DNA of 63,544 bases from Chloroflexota bacterium. Its GTDB lineage: Bacteria; Chloroflexota; Limnocylindria; Limnocylindrales; CSP1-4. Position numbers and translations under genes: made by a program. The notes beneath the pieces were generated by a model. That model was not told the DNA's origin, searched no databases, and saw only the letters and a list, made by a program, of their open reading frames with translations. The stretch is from NCBI GenBank assembly GCA_016191345.1, contig JACPOU010000009.1:1-63544 (forward strand), written 5' to 3'. Numbering within the stretch: position 1 is the stretch's first letter; every line of letters starts with the position of its first letter. Positions 16,270 through 23,510 of the stretch are shown piece after piece.

Positions 16270-18849
16270 TCAGACGGGTTCCTTCGCGAGGTGGCGCTGC
16301 ATGGCCGCCTTGCGCGAGAGGTTGATGCGACCCTGGCGGTCGACCTCGATGACGACGACCATGATCTCGTCGCCGACCGACACGACGTCCTCGACGGTCG
16401 GGACGTGGTAGTCGGCGAGCTCGCCGATCCGGACGAGGCCCTCCTTGCCGGGCAGGATCTCGACGAATGCGCCGAAGCCCATGATCCGGGTGACCTTGCC
16501 CATGTACAGGGCGCCGACCTCGACGTCGCGGGTCAGGCTCTCGATCCACTGGATCGCCTTGCGCGCGTTCTCGCCGCTCACCGCGGCGATCTCGACGGAG
16601 CCGTCGTCCTCGACGTTGATCTCGGTCTGGGTCTCCTCCTGGATCTTGCGGATCATGGAGCCGCCCTTGCCGATGATCTCCCGGATCTTCTCCGGGTTGA
16701 TCTTGATCGTGGTGATCCGCGGCGCGAAGTCGCTCATCTGGCCACGAGCCTGCGGCAGGACCTCGGTCATCTTGTCGAGGATCTCGAGCCGGGCCGCGAG
16801 GGCCTGCCGGAGGCCGTCGCGGATGATCGCCTCGTTGATGCCCTGGACCTTGATGTCCATCTGGAGGGCGGTGATCCCGTCGCGCGTCCCGGTGACCTTG
16901 AAGTCCATGTCACCGACCGAGTCCTCCTTGCCGAGGATGTCGGTCAGGACGACGAACCGGCCATCGGGCTCGCTGATCAGGCCCATCGCCGCGCCGGCGA
17001 CCGGGGCGGAGATCGGCACGCCGGCGTCCATGAGGGCGAGCGTCGAGCCGCAGGTCGACGCCATCGACGTCGAGCCGTTGGAGCTCATGCACTCGGAGAC
17101 GAGCCGGATGACGTACGGGAAGTCCTCGTGCGCGGGGAGCACCGGGATGAGCGCCCGCTCGGCGAGGTTGCCGTGGCCGATGTCGCGCCGGCTGGGGCCG
17201 CGCATCGGCTTGTTCTCGCCCGTCGAGTAGGGCGGGAAGTTGTAGTGGTGGATGTACTTCTTCTCGGTCTTCGGGCTGATCGTGTCGATCCGCTGGACGT
17301 CCGAGGACGCGCCGAGCGTCGCGATCGTCATGACCTGCGTCTCGCCGCGGGTGAAGAGGCCGGAGCCGTGGGCTCGCGGCAGGAGCCCGACCTCGACCGA
17401 GATCTGGCGGAGCTCCGTCGTCCCACGGCCGTCCATCCGGATGCCCTCGTCGAGGGCCAGGGCGCGGCAGGTCTTCTTGAAGACGAGGCTGTAGAGATTC
17501 TTGCTCAGGCGGGCCTTCCGGCGCGCGGCCTCCAGCTTCGCCTTCGCATCATCCTTCGACGTCCGGTTGGCGCGGACCGAGTCCGAGATCTCGCCCTTCA
17601 GGGTCGCGATCCGGCCCGGGAGGTCGGCGGCGAACTTGAGGAGGAGGCTCGCGGTCGCCTCGGCGTCCGGCAGCGCCCGGTGGTTCTGGGTCAGGTCGAC
17701 CCCGAAGAACCCGGCGAGGGTGTCGAGCTTGTAGTTCTGGAGGTCGGGGTAGCCCTCGCGGGCGATCGTCAGCGTGTCGAGGTAGCGATCCTGCGCGTAG
17801 CGCGGGGCGCCGGCCTCTTCGAGGAACCCGAGGTCGAAGACGACGCTGTGCCCGACGACGATCGCGTCACCGATGAAGTCGACGGCCTGCTTCGCGGCGT
17901 CGGCCGGGGTCGGCGCCTTGGTGACGTCCTTGTCGGTGATGCCGTGCATCTGGTTGCCGAGGATCGGCTGCGACGGCTTGACGAGCGTCGACCAGCGATC
18001 GCTGATCTTGCCGCCCTTGACCTTGACGACGCCGATCTCGAGGAGGTCGGACATCTTCGGATCCGTGCCGGTCGTCTCGACATCGACGATCGCGAACTCG
18101 CGCTTGGCGTCGACCGCCGCGACGAAGTCGAGGACCGAGCCGGTGCCGGGCTCGAGGTACGGGGAGCGCTTCGGCTTGCCGACGGCCTCCCGGAGCTGCT
18201 CCTGGATGTCGATGAGGGGCTGGAGGGCCTTGTGGCCGAAGAGGATGGCCTCGGCCATGACGTCCTCGGGGAGGAGCTTGGCACCCGCCTCGACCATCAT
18301 GATCGCGTCGCGCGTGCCGGAGACGATGAGGTCCAGCTCCGAGTCCGCGAGCTCGCTGTACGTCGGGTTGACGACGAACTCACCGTTGATGCGGCCGATC
18401 CGGACCGCGCCGACGGGGCCGGCGAACGGGATCTCGCTGATCGTCAGCGCGGCGGACGCGGCCACCGTGCCGAGCACGTCCGGCTCGTTCTCCTGGTCCG
18501 TCGAGAGGACTGTGATCACGAGCTGGATGTCGTCCTTGTAGCCCTCGGGGAAGAGGGGCCGGATGGGGCGATCCGTGAGGCGGGCGGCGAGGGTGGCCGC
18601 CTCCGAGGCGCGCGCCTCGCGCTTGATGAAGCCGCCCGGGATCTTGCCGGCGGCGTACATCCGCTCCTCGAACTCGACCGTCAGCGGGAAGAAGTCGAGA
18701 CCCGGCCGGGGATCCGAACGGTTTGCCGTGCCGAGGATGTAGGTGTCGCCGTAGCGGACGGTGACGGCGCCGCCGGCGAGGCGGGCGAGCTTGCCGGTCT
18801 CGATGGTCAGCGTGCGGCCACCGAGTTCGGTCGTGAAGGTATCTACCAC
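16270..18849 (-). CDS. pnp: Polyribonucleotide nucleotidyltransferase (PNPase) with inserted DEDDh 3'-5' exonuclease
   Basis: 859 residues against about 700 normally. Order: RNase PH-like core 1 (1-215); a DnaQ/PolC-like exonuclease (about 250-410) with all five DEDDh residues (D256 and E258 in VDVETTG, D339 in GHSVVFDLGF, H390 and D395 in HRALPD); the helical linker resumes (DDAKAKLEAARRKA); catalytic core 2 (about 460-700; GPSRRDIGHGNLAERAL, DILGKEDSVGDMDFKV); KH with GKGG at 727-730; S1 (about 780-848). PNPase degrades RNA 3'-5' by phosphorolysis; the insert would add hydrolytic activity. The frame is continuous, so this is a fusion, not an assembly join. The start is GTG with AGGAGG 11 nt upstream. 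It follows rpsO as in most bacteria. Confidence 0.95.
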   Translation of the reverse strand: MVDTFTTELGGRTLTIETGKLARLAGGAVTVRYGDTYILGTANRSDPRPGLDFFPLTVEFEERMYAAGKIPGGFIKREARASEAATLAARLTDRPIRPLFPEGYKDDIQLVITVLSTDQENEPDVLGTVAASAALTISEIPFAGPVGAVRIGRINGEFVVNPTYSELADSELDLIVSGTRDAIMMVEAGAKLLPEDVMAEAILFGHKALQPLIDIQEQLREAVGKPKRSPYLEPGTGSVLDFVAAVDAKREFAIVDVETTGTDPKMSDLLEIGVVKVKGGKISDRWSTLVKPSQPILGNQMHGITDKDVTKAPTPADAAKQAVDFIGDAIVVGHSVVFDLGFLEEAGAPRYAQDRYLDTLTIAREGYPDLQNYKLDTLAGFFGVDLTQNHRALPDAEATASLLLKFAADLPGRIATLKGEISDSVRANRTSKDDAKAKLEAARRKARLSKNLYSLVFKKTCRALALDEGIRMDGRGTTELRQISVEVGLLPRAHGSGLFTRGETQVMTIATLGASSDVQRIDTISPKTEKKYIHHYNFPPYSTGENKPMRGPSRRDIGHGNLAERALIPVLPAHEDFPYVIRLVSECMSSNGSTSMASTCGSTLALMDAGVPISAPVAGAAMGLISEPDGRFVVLTDILGKEDSVGDMDFKVTGTRDGITALQMDIKVQGINEAIIRDGLRQALAARLEILDKMTEVLPQARGQMSDFAPRITTIKINPEKIREIIGKGGSMIRKIQEETQTEINVEDDGSVEIAAVSGENARKAIQWIESLTRDVEVGALYMGKVTRIMGFGAFVEILPGKEGLVRIGELADYHVPTVEDVVSVGDEIMVVVIEVDRQGRINLSRKAAMQRHLAKEPV

Positions 18850-18860
18850 GGGGTGCTCTT

Positions 18861-18879
18861 CCTCCTGTCGCGGAGGAGG
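18861..18879 (-). promoter_or_regulatory. Hairpin sequestering the pnp Shine-Dalgarno
   Basis: On the minus strand CCTCCT (18879-18874) and AGGAGG (18866-18861) form a perfect 6-bp stem with a 7-nt loop. The AGGAGG is the Shine-Dalgarno of pnp. Enterobacterial pnp is known to control itself through a leader stem; the sequence here suggests a comparable but simpler translational switch. Function is inferred. Confidence 0.5.
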
Positions 18880-18965
18880 CGACGAATGTTTCCTGGCTGG
18901 CCGGCCCGGGCGGGCGCCGGTTGCGCGGGGCCCCCGGCGTACCCGGGGATCCTGGGCAGCGAGCG

Positions 18966-19235
18966 CTAGCGGCGGAGCCCGAGCCGTCCGATGACGGCGC
19001 GGTAGCGAGCGTTGTCCTTCTTCACGAGGTAAGCGAGAAGGCGACGGCGCTGGCCGACGAGCTTGAGGAGGCCGCGGCGCGAATGGTTGTCCTTGGGAAA
19101 GCTCCGGAGATGGTCCGTCAGCCCCTGGATCCGCTCCGTGAGGAGTGCGATCTGGACCTCGGGCGACCCGGTGTCACCGTCTTCGGTGGCAAACCCGGTG
19201 ATGATCTCCTGCTTCTTCTCCCGCGCGAGCGGCAC
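18966..19235 (-). CDS. rpsO: 30S ribosomal protein S15
   Basis: 89 residues, exactly the usual length, when started at the GTG at 19235, which has GGAGG five bases upstream. Upstream ATGs at 19256 and 19268 would add 7-11 residues without a good ribosome site. It has [31 protein letters not shown], the LTDHL...[25 protein letters not shown] core and GRLGLRR end. It binds 16S rRNA early in 30S assembly. It is followed by pnp after a 116-bp spacer. Confidence 0.97.
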   Translation of the reverse strand: MPLAREKKQEIITGFATEDGDTGSPEVQIALLTERIQGLTDHLRSFPKDNHSRRGLLKLVGQRRRLLAYLVKKDNARYRAVIGRLGLRR

Positions 19236-19290
19236 TCGGTCCTCCGACACGAACATGACTGTATGCATCTGCTTCAACTTTGACCGACGG

Positions 19291-19319
19291 ATGGTAGCAG
19301 CCCCGTTCGGATCGGGCAA
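19291..19319 (-). promoter_or_regulatory. Promoter of rpsO-pnp
   Basis: The minus strand has -35 TTGCCC (19319-19314), a 17-bp spacer, and -10 TACCAT (19296-19291) preceded by TGC, so also an extended -10. It lies about 55 bp before the rpsO GTG and just inside the border of the minisatellite. This is the best sigma-70-like promoter in the window. Confidence 0.65.
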
Positions 19320-19367
19320 CCGCGGCGGGATTGCGCGTACGGAGCGGTTGATGCGGCGGCACCGGCC

Positions 19368-19609
19368 GGCACCCCGGGGCCTGCGCGGCACCGGTGGGGG
19401 CCTGCGCGGCACCGGGGGGGGCCTGCGCGGCACGCCGGGAGCCTGGGCGGCACCGGTGGGGCCTGCGCGGCACCGGTGGGAGCCTGCGCGGCACCGGTGG
19501 GGCCTGCGCGGCACCGGTGGGAGCCTGCGCGGCACCGGTGGGGCCTGCGCGGCACGCCGGGAGCCTGGGCGGCACGCCGGGAGCCTGGACGGCACCCCGG
19601 GGCCTGCGC
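19368..19609. repeat. About 20-bp tandem repeat, 12 copies, with 41-bp higher-order units
   Basis: Twelve units of 19-21 bp each start with GGCAC, for example GGCACCGGTGGGGCCTGCGC. Around 19451-19570, 20-bp and 21-bp versions alternate (the longer has GGGAGCC), giving a 41-bp higher-order period that points to growth by unequal exchange or slippage. Variant units (GGCACGCCGGGAGCCTGGGC, GGCACCCCGGGGCCTGCGC) sit at the ends. It lies between ribF and rpsO. Reading frames across it in all directions are repeat artefacts rich in Arg, Pro, Gly and Ala. Confidence 0.95.
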
Positions 19610-19904
19610 GGTCGGGCGCGCCGGCAGCTCGCCGGTGCCCCGCTGTGCGTGGGGGCCACGATCCTGAGCCTGAAGGCGCATGAGGACTCCTCCCGCGGCC
19701 CCACGGAGCGTCCGTGCGCGCGCTTCGGTGCCCGACGGGCACAGCGCTCGCGCGAGGGCTCGGTCCCGGGCTCCTCGAGCCTGCAATCGTGGTTCACAGG
19801 CACAGCAGGAGCTGACTTGCGGCGCTGCCATCGTTGGCCTTCGCCTCGGACAGGGACTCGCGATCGACAGGCAGACCGCGCGTCGGCGGCGCAGTCGTGA
19901 CGCG
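19610..19904. other. Gene-free spacer with several small inverted repeats
   Basis: No gene is supported between the repeat array and the ribF stop. The spacer contains hairpin-forming segments, such as GTGCCC-GAC-GGGCAC at 19728-19742 and CGGA-GCG-TCCG nearby, and CCACGAT (19656-19662) can pair with ATCGTGG (19786-19792) to enclose them. This could be a structured RNA or simply GC-rich sequence. I see no tRNA, SRP RNA, RNase P or tmRNA signature. Confidence 0.4.
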
Positions 19905-20708
19905 TCAGTCGAAGACGACGCGCACGGACCCCCGCGTCACCGGCCCCGGATCGAGGGTGAGCGTCCCTTCGGGCCCGATCCGGGCTCGTGAGCGGCGCGC
20001 GACAACCGTGCCGGGGCCGGTGACCGAGACGTCGTAGTCCCCTGCCGGGGGCAGCGCGACGGGCATCGGGATGGCCACGTCGAAGCCAGCGGTCGCGGGC
20101 CTTCCCACACCGACGATCGCGTACGGGCGGCCCAGGAGCCGCGCGGCGGCTGCCAGATCGCCGGCGGCGATGTCGTTCCGGATCTCGGCGCTGCGGACCG
20201 GCCGCCCCTCGAGCTCCAGCGGCGGGATGACCTCGACGTCGAATCCCATCTGCGCGCCCAGCGTGGCGACCGCCTCGGGCGTGCCGTGGCGCTCGTGGCC
20301 GAACGCGGAATCGGGCGTCATCAGGAATCCCGACAACGGCGCCCGGGCGATCCGGCGGATGAACGCGTCGTAGGACGTCATCCGCAGGGCGAGGTCGAAG
20401 TGCTGCACGGCCGTGACGCCGACGCCGGCGGCCTCGAGGCGCTCCAGCCGTTCCGCGGCGTCGCAGAGGAGCGGCGGCGCGGCGCCGGTGAGGATCTCGT
20501 CGGGATGGTGGTCGAACGTGATCACGGTCGGGACGGCTTCCCGGCGGCGGGCCCGCTCGCGCAGCTCGTCGAGCAGGTAGAGGTGGCCGAGGTGAAGGCC
20601 GTCGAAGACCCCCACGACGACGAACAGCGGCCCGACGTCGGTCGGCAGCGAGTCGATCCCCGCCGCGACGTGCATGCGTCCGCCAGCGGCGCGCGGCAGG
20701 TCAGCCAC
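19905..20708 (-). CDS. ribF: FAD synthetase (RibF N-terminal type), riboflavin-kinase domain not recognisable
   Basis: 267 residues (about 300 is usual). The first ~185 residues are the FMN adenylyltransferase domain: VVVGVFDGLHLGHLYLLDEL with a Gxx(H)xGH nucleotide motif, VITFDHHPDEIL, and a late SAEIRNDIAAGD segment resembling the S-S-T-x-I-R motif. The C-terminal ~70 residues begin like a kinase domain (LLGRPYAIVGVG) but lack the GFPTAN and later catalytic motifs. So it may make FAD from FMN but not FMN from riboflavin, or the kinase half is highly diverged. GTG at 20708 overlaps truB; an ATG at 20675 is an alternative start. Confidence 0.8.
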   Translation of the reverse strand: MADLPRAAGGRMHVAAGIDSLPTDVGPLFVVVGVFDGLHLGHLYLLDELRERARRREAVPTVITFDHHPDEILTGAAPPLLCDAAERLERLEAAGVGVTAVQHFDLALRMTSYDAFIRRIARAPLSGFLMTPDSAFGHERHGTPEAVATLGAQMGFDVEVIPPLELEGRPVRSAEIRNDIAAGDLAAAARLLGRPYAIVGVGRPATAGFDVAIPMPVALPPAGDYDVSVTGPGTVVARRSRARIGPEGTLTLDPGPVTRGSVRVVFD

Positions 20709-21735
20709 CCGGCGACGCCGGACCTTCCCGGCGTCCGTCCGACGACTCGGCGACGGCGGCGGCGATGCCGTGGCTGCCGCGGAACATCTTCCCCGGGGCG
20801 ATCCGCCGCCCGTCCACCGTCCCGATCCCCACGATCCGGCCCTCGCCGTCGAGGAGTCGGACGGCGACGTCCACCGGCACCTTGCCGACGCCTGCCGCCG
20901 GTCGCACGAAGCGGCCCATTGCCGCGTCCGCGATCTCGGCGTCGGTCAGCGTCAGCGCGGGCATCGACTCCAGGCCCGCATCGGCCGGCAGGAGCAGCGC
21001 CTCGATGCCGGCAGCGGCGTGGCTCCCGACCGCTCCGCTCGACGCAGCGTCACCGGCGGCGGCTCGAAGCTGGTCCAGGGTCACCGCGTCCTCGACCCTG
21101 AACGACCCGCTCCGGGTCCGAACGAGCGCCCCGAGATAGGCCGCCGACCCGACCGCCGCGCCGAGATCGCGGGCAAGGGCCCGGACGTAGGTCCCCGCCG
21201 AGCATTCCACCTCGAGGGTCGCGATCGGGCGTGACGGGTCCGTGCCGTCCCACCCGCGCATCGTCAGCTCGTGGATCGTCACCGCCCGCTCCGGGAGCTC
21301 GGCAGGCGTTCCGGCCCGGGCGAGCGAATACGCCCGGCGGCCCTCGACCTGGATCGCGGAGTAGGCCGGCGGGCGCTGGCGGATGGCACCCCGGAAGCCG
21401 TCGAGCGCGGCCTCGACGGCAGCCCGGTCGGGCGCCGGACCGTCGCTGGGCGTCAGCTCCCCGTCGAGGTCGTCCGTCGTCGAGCTTGCCCCGAAGCAGA
21501 CCGTCGCCCGGTAGCGCTTCCGATCGCCCAGGTGGTACTCGACGAGCCGAGTGGCCCCGCCCAGGAAGAGCGGCAGCACGCCCGCCGCGAACGGATCCAG
21601 CGTCCCGCCATGCCCGATCCGCCGGGTTCCCGTCAGCCGGCGGGCCAGGGCGACGACGTCGTGGGAAGTCGGCCCCGCGGGCTTGGCGATGACGAGGACG
21701 CCGTCCGGTCCGGTGTCCGGCTGTCGACGGGCCAC
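20701..21735 (-). CDS. truB: tRNA pseudouridine(55) synthase TruB
   Basis: 344 residues. It isomerises U55 in the T-loop of tRNAs. N-terminal VLVIAKPAGPTSHDVVALARR, the catalytic-Asp motif RIGHGGTLDPFAAGVLPLFLGGATRL, the KRYRATVCFGASSTTDDLDGE strand and the RPPAYSAIQVEGRRAYSLAR block are standard. The C-terminus carries a TruB_C/PUA-like part (DGEGRIVGIGTVDG). Overlaps ribF by 8 bp and follows nrnA by 2 bp, in the conserved infB-rbfA-truB-ribF-rpsO order. Confidence 0.96.
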   Translation of the reverse strand: MARRQPDTGPDGVLVIAKPAGPTSHDVVALARRLTGTRRIGHGGTLDPFAAGVLPLFLGGATRLVEYHLGDRKRYRATVCFGASSTTDDLDGELTPSDGPAPDRAAVEAALDGFRGAIRQRPPAYSAIQVEGRRAYSLARAGTPAELPERAVTIHELTMRGWDGTDPSRPIATLEVECSAGTYVRALARDLGAAVGSAAYLGALVRTRSGSFRVEDAVTLDQLRAAAGDAASSGAVGSHAAAGIEALLLPADAGLESMPALTLTDAEIADAAMGRFVRPAAGVGKVPVDVAVRLLDGEGRIVGIGTVDGRRIAPGKMFRGSHGIAAAVAESSDGRREGPASPGG

Positions 21736-21737
21736 GA

Positions 21738-22784
21738 TCAGCGGCGCACGGCGGCGGCGAGGCGGGCCGCCTCGGGGAGGACGCGGTCACTGGCCGCCGC
21801 AACGGGGAGCGGCAGGCTGGCACCCGCCGCGCGGGCGTGGCCCCCGCCACCGAAGAGGCCGGTGAGGACCGTCGCATCGACACCCCCCGGCTTCGTCCGG
21901 ACCGAGATGCGCGTCGCCTCCGGCCCCGCCTCCTTGAACAGGATCGCGACCTCCGCCCGCTCGGACTGGGAGAGGAGGTCGATGATCCCCTCGGAGTGGG
22001 CGCTGAGCGCACCGGTCTCGGTCACGTCGCTGGCCAGCAGCGTCGAGTGGATGACGAGGCCTTCAGCCGTCGAGGCCAGGCGGTCGAGGACGCGGCCGAA
22101 GAGCTTCAGCTGGACGTCCGGCTTCGACCGGTAGAGGCGCCGCGAGATGTCGGCGAGCGGCGCGCCCGCGGCCACGAGCGCGGCCGACACGGCGAGCGTC
22201 CGCGGGGTCGCGTTCGGATGGGCGAACGTGGCCGTGTCCATGACGATCCCGGCCATCAGCGCCGCCGCCATGGCGCCGTCGCCCGCGGTCACCGGGATCC
22301 CGAGCGAGGCCGCGAGGAGCGCGACCAGCTCGCAGGTCGCGGCCGCCGCGGGGTCCACCCAGGCCTCGGCGCCGGCCGCGCCGTTGGACGCGTGATGGTC
22401 GATCACGACCGTGGGCAGCGTGGCGAAGAGGTCAGCGTGCCGCTCGCGAACCGCGCCCACCCGGTCGAGCGAGCCGCAGTCGACGATCACGAGGAGGTCG
22501 TAGGCCCGGCCAGGGGCGGGGTCCGTCGCCACGTCGGCGATGCCCGGCATGAACGCGTAGAGGGGCGGCGGCACGTCCGTGCAGACGAGCGACGCGCGGC
22601 CGCCGAGCGCCTCGACGATCACCCGGATCCCGAGGGCCGCGCCGATCGTGTCCGCATCCGGGTTCTCGTGGCTGACCACGAGCGCCTCCCGCGCCGCCGC
22701 GACGCGGGCGCGTACGGGAGCAGGGACCGCGCCGAGCCACGGGCCCAGGAGGTCGGGCATGCCCTGGGGCGAGGTGTCCGTCAT
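21738..22784 (-). CDS. nrnA: DHH-family phosphoesterase, NrnA-like oligoribonuclease / pAp phosphatase
   Basis: 348 residues. The DHH domain shows VVSHENPDADTIGAALG (metal ligands), VIVDCGSLDRVG and VIDHHASN; the DHHA1 domain closes with GLFGGGGHARAAGASL. NrnA-type enzymes degrade very short RNAs left by the exonucleases and convert pAp to AMP. Its position between rbfA and truB is conserved in many Gram-positive-type operons. It overlaps rbfA by 4 bp. Confidence 0.93.
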   Translation of the reverse strand: MTDTSPQGMPDLLGPWLGAVPAPVRARVAAAREALVVSHENPDADTIGAALGIRVIVEALGGRASLVCTDVPPPLYAFMPGIADVATDPAPGRAYDLLVIVDCGSLDRVGAVRERHADLFATLPTVVIDHHASNGAAGAEAWVDPAAAATCELVALLAASLGIPVTAGDGAMAAALMAGIVMDTATFAHPNATPRTLAVSAALVAAGAPLADISRRLYRSKPDVQLKLFGRVLDRLASTAEGLVIHSTLLASDVTETGALSAHSEGIIDLLSQSERAEVAILFKEAGPEATRISVRTKPGGVDATVLTGLFGGGGHARAAGASLPLPVAAASDRVLPEAARLAAAVRR

Positions 22785-23371
22785 CGTTCGGGGCGGCGAC
22801 GGGTCGCCGGCCTGCCGGCGCCGCCGGCGCCGCCCGCGCCGCGCGACCCGCCGGCACCGCGCGCACGATCCGTGCCCCGGCCGGGGCCGTGCCCGCCCTT
22901 CCGCACGCCATGCGGCGCAACGTGCTCCGGGGCCGGGATGGGCGGGATCTCCGGCCCGTCGCCCTCGTGGTGAAGCCTTGGGAGCGGGGTGGGAAGCGGG
23001 TCCTCGACGGGGTCGACGGTGGCGGGATCCACCCCCTCGGCGAGCTCCGCGAGCAGGTGCAGCACGCGCGTCCCGCGCTCGAACGTGTCGTCGCTGACGA
23101 TGTGGAGGTCCGGGATCCGCCGGATCCGGAGGCGCTTCCCGAGCTCGCGCCGGATGAACGGCATCGCGTGAGCGAGCCCCCGGACCGCGTCCCGGCGCTC
23201 ATCCTCCGTGCCGATGACGCTGACCCAGACCTTGGCGTGCCGGAGATCCGGCGTCGTCTCCACGTCGGTGATCGTCACGAACCCGATCCGCGGATCCGCG
23301 ACCTCGCGCGCCAGTAGCTCCCCGATCTGCTCGCGAAGCAGCTGGTCCACCCGATTCGTCCGCTGCGTCAT
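22781..23371 (-). CDS. rbfA: Ribosome-binding factor A
   Basis: 196 residues. The first ~120 residues are the KH-like RbfA fold ([69 protein letters not shown]). It aids late 30S maturation at the 5' end of 16S rRNA. The last ~75 residues form a His/Pro/Gly/Arg-rich, probably disordered basic tail, longer than usual. It lies 139 bp after infB. Confidence 0.94.
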   Translation of the reverse strand: MTQRTNRVDQLLREQIGELLAREVADPRIGFVTITDVETTPDLRHAKVWVSVIGTEDERRDAVRGLAHAMPFIRRELGKRLRIRRIPDLHIVSDDTFERGTRVLHLLAELAEGVDPATVDPVEDPLPTPLPRLHHEGDGPEIPPIPAPEHVAPHGVRKGGHGPGRGTDRARGAGGSRGAGGAGGAGRPATRRRPER

Positions 23372-23510
23372 GATAGGGAGCCGGCAACCTCAGCGGCGAG
23401 CAGGCGCTCGCTCACCGAGGTCCGAGGCGGAGCTCCGCGACGCCATCGGCCCGAGGTCGCGAGGACCGCAGCGGGCAACGCACGCATCGTCGTTCGGCGC
23501 CGCGCTCCCG

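Noticed and set aside
16291..18969. 892-residue plus-strand frame opposite pnp
   Set aside because: Asp/Gly/Arg/Val-rich shadow created by the strong third-position GC of pnp; no domain or start signal.
18966..19742. 258-residue S15 fusion
   Set aside because: The extra N-terminus is translated minisatellite; GTG 19235 with GGAGG gives the standard 89 residues.
19174..19831. Arg/Pro/Gly-rich repeat proteins encoded across the 20-bp array on both strands
   Set aside because: Open in several frames only because the repeat lacks stop codons; no start signal or conserved composition, and one frame merely runs into rpsO.
19613..19904. tRNA, SRP RNA, RNase P RNA or tmRNA in the ribF-rpsO spacer
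   Set aside because: None of the conserved cores (T-loop GGTTCRA with acceptor pairing, SRP GGAA/AGCAGC, RNase P GAGGAAAGTCC) is present.
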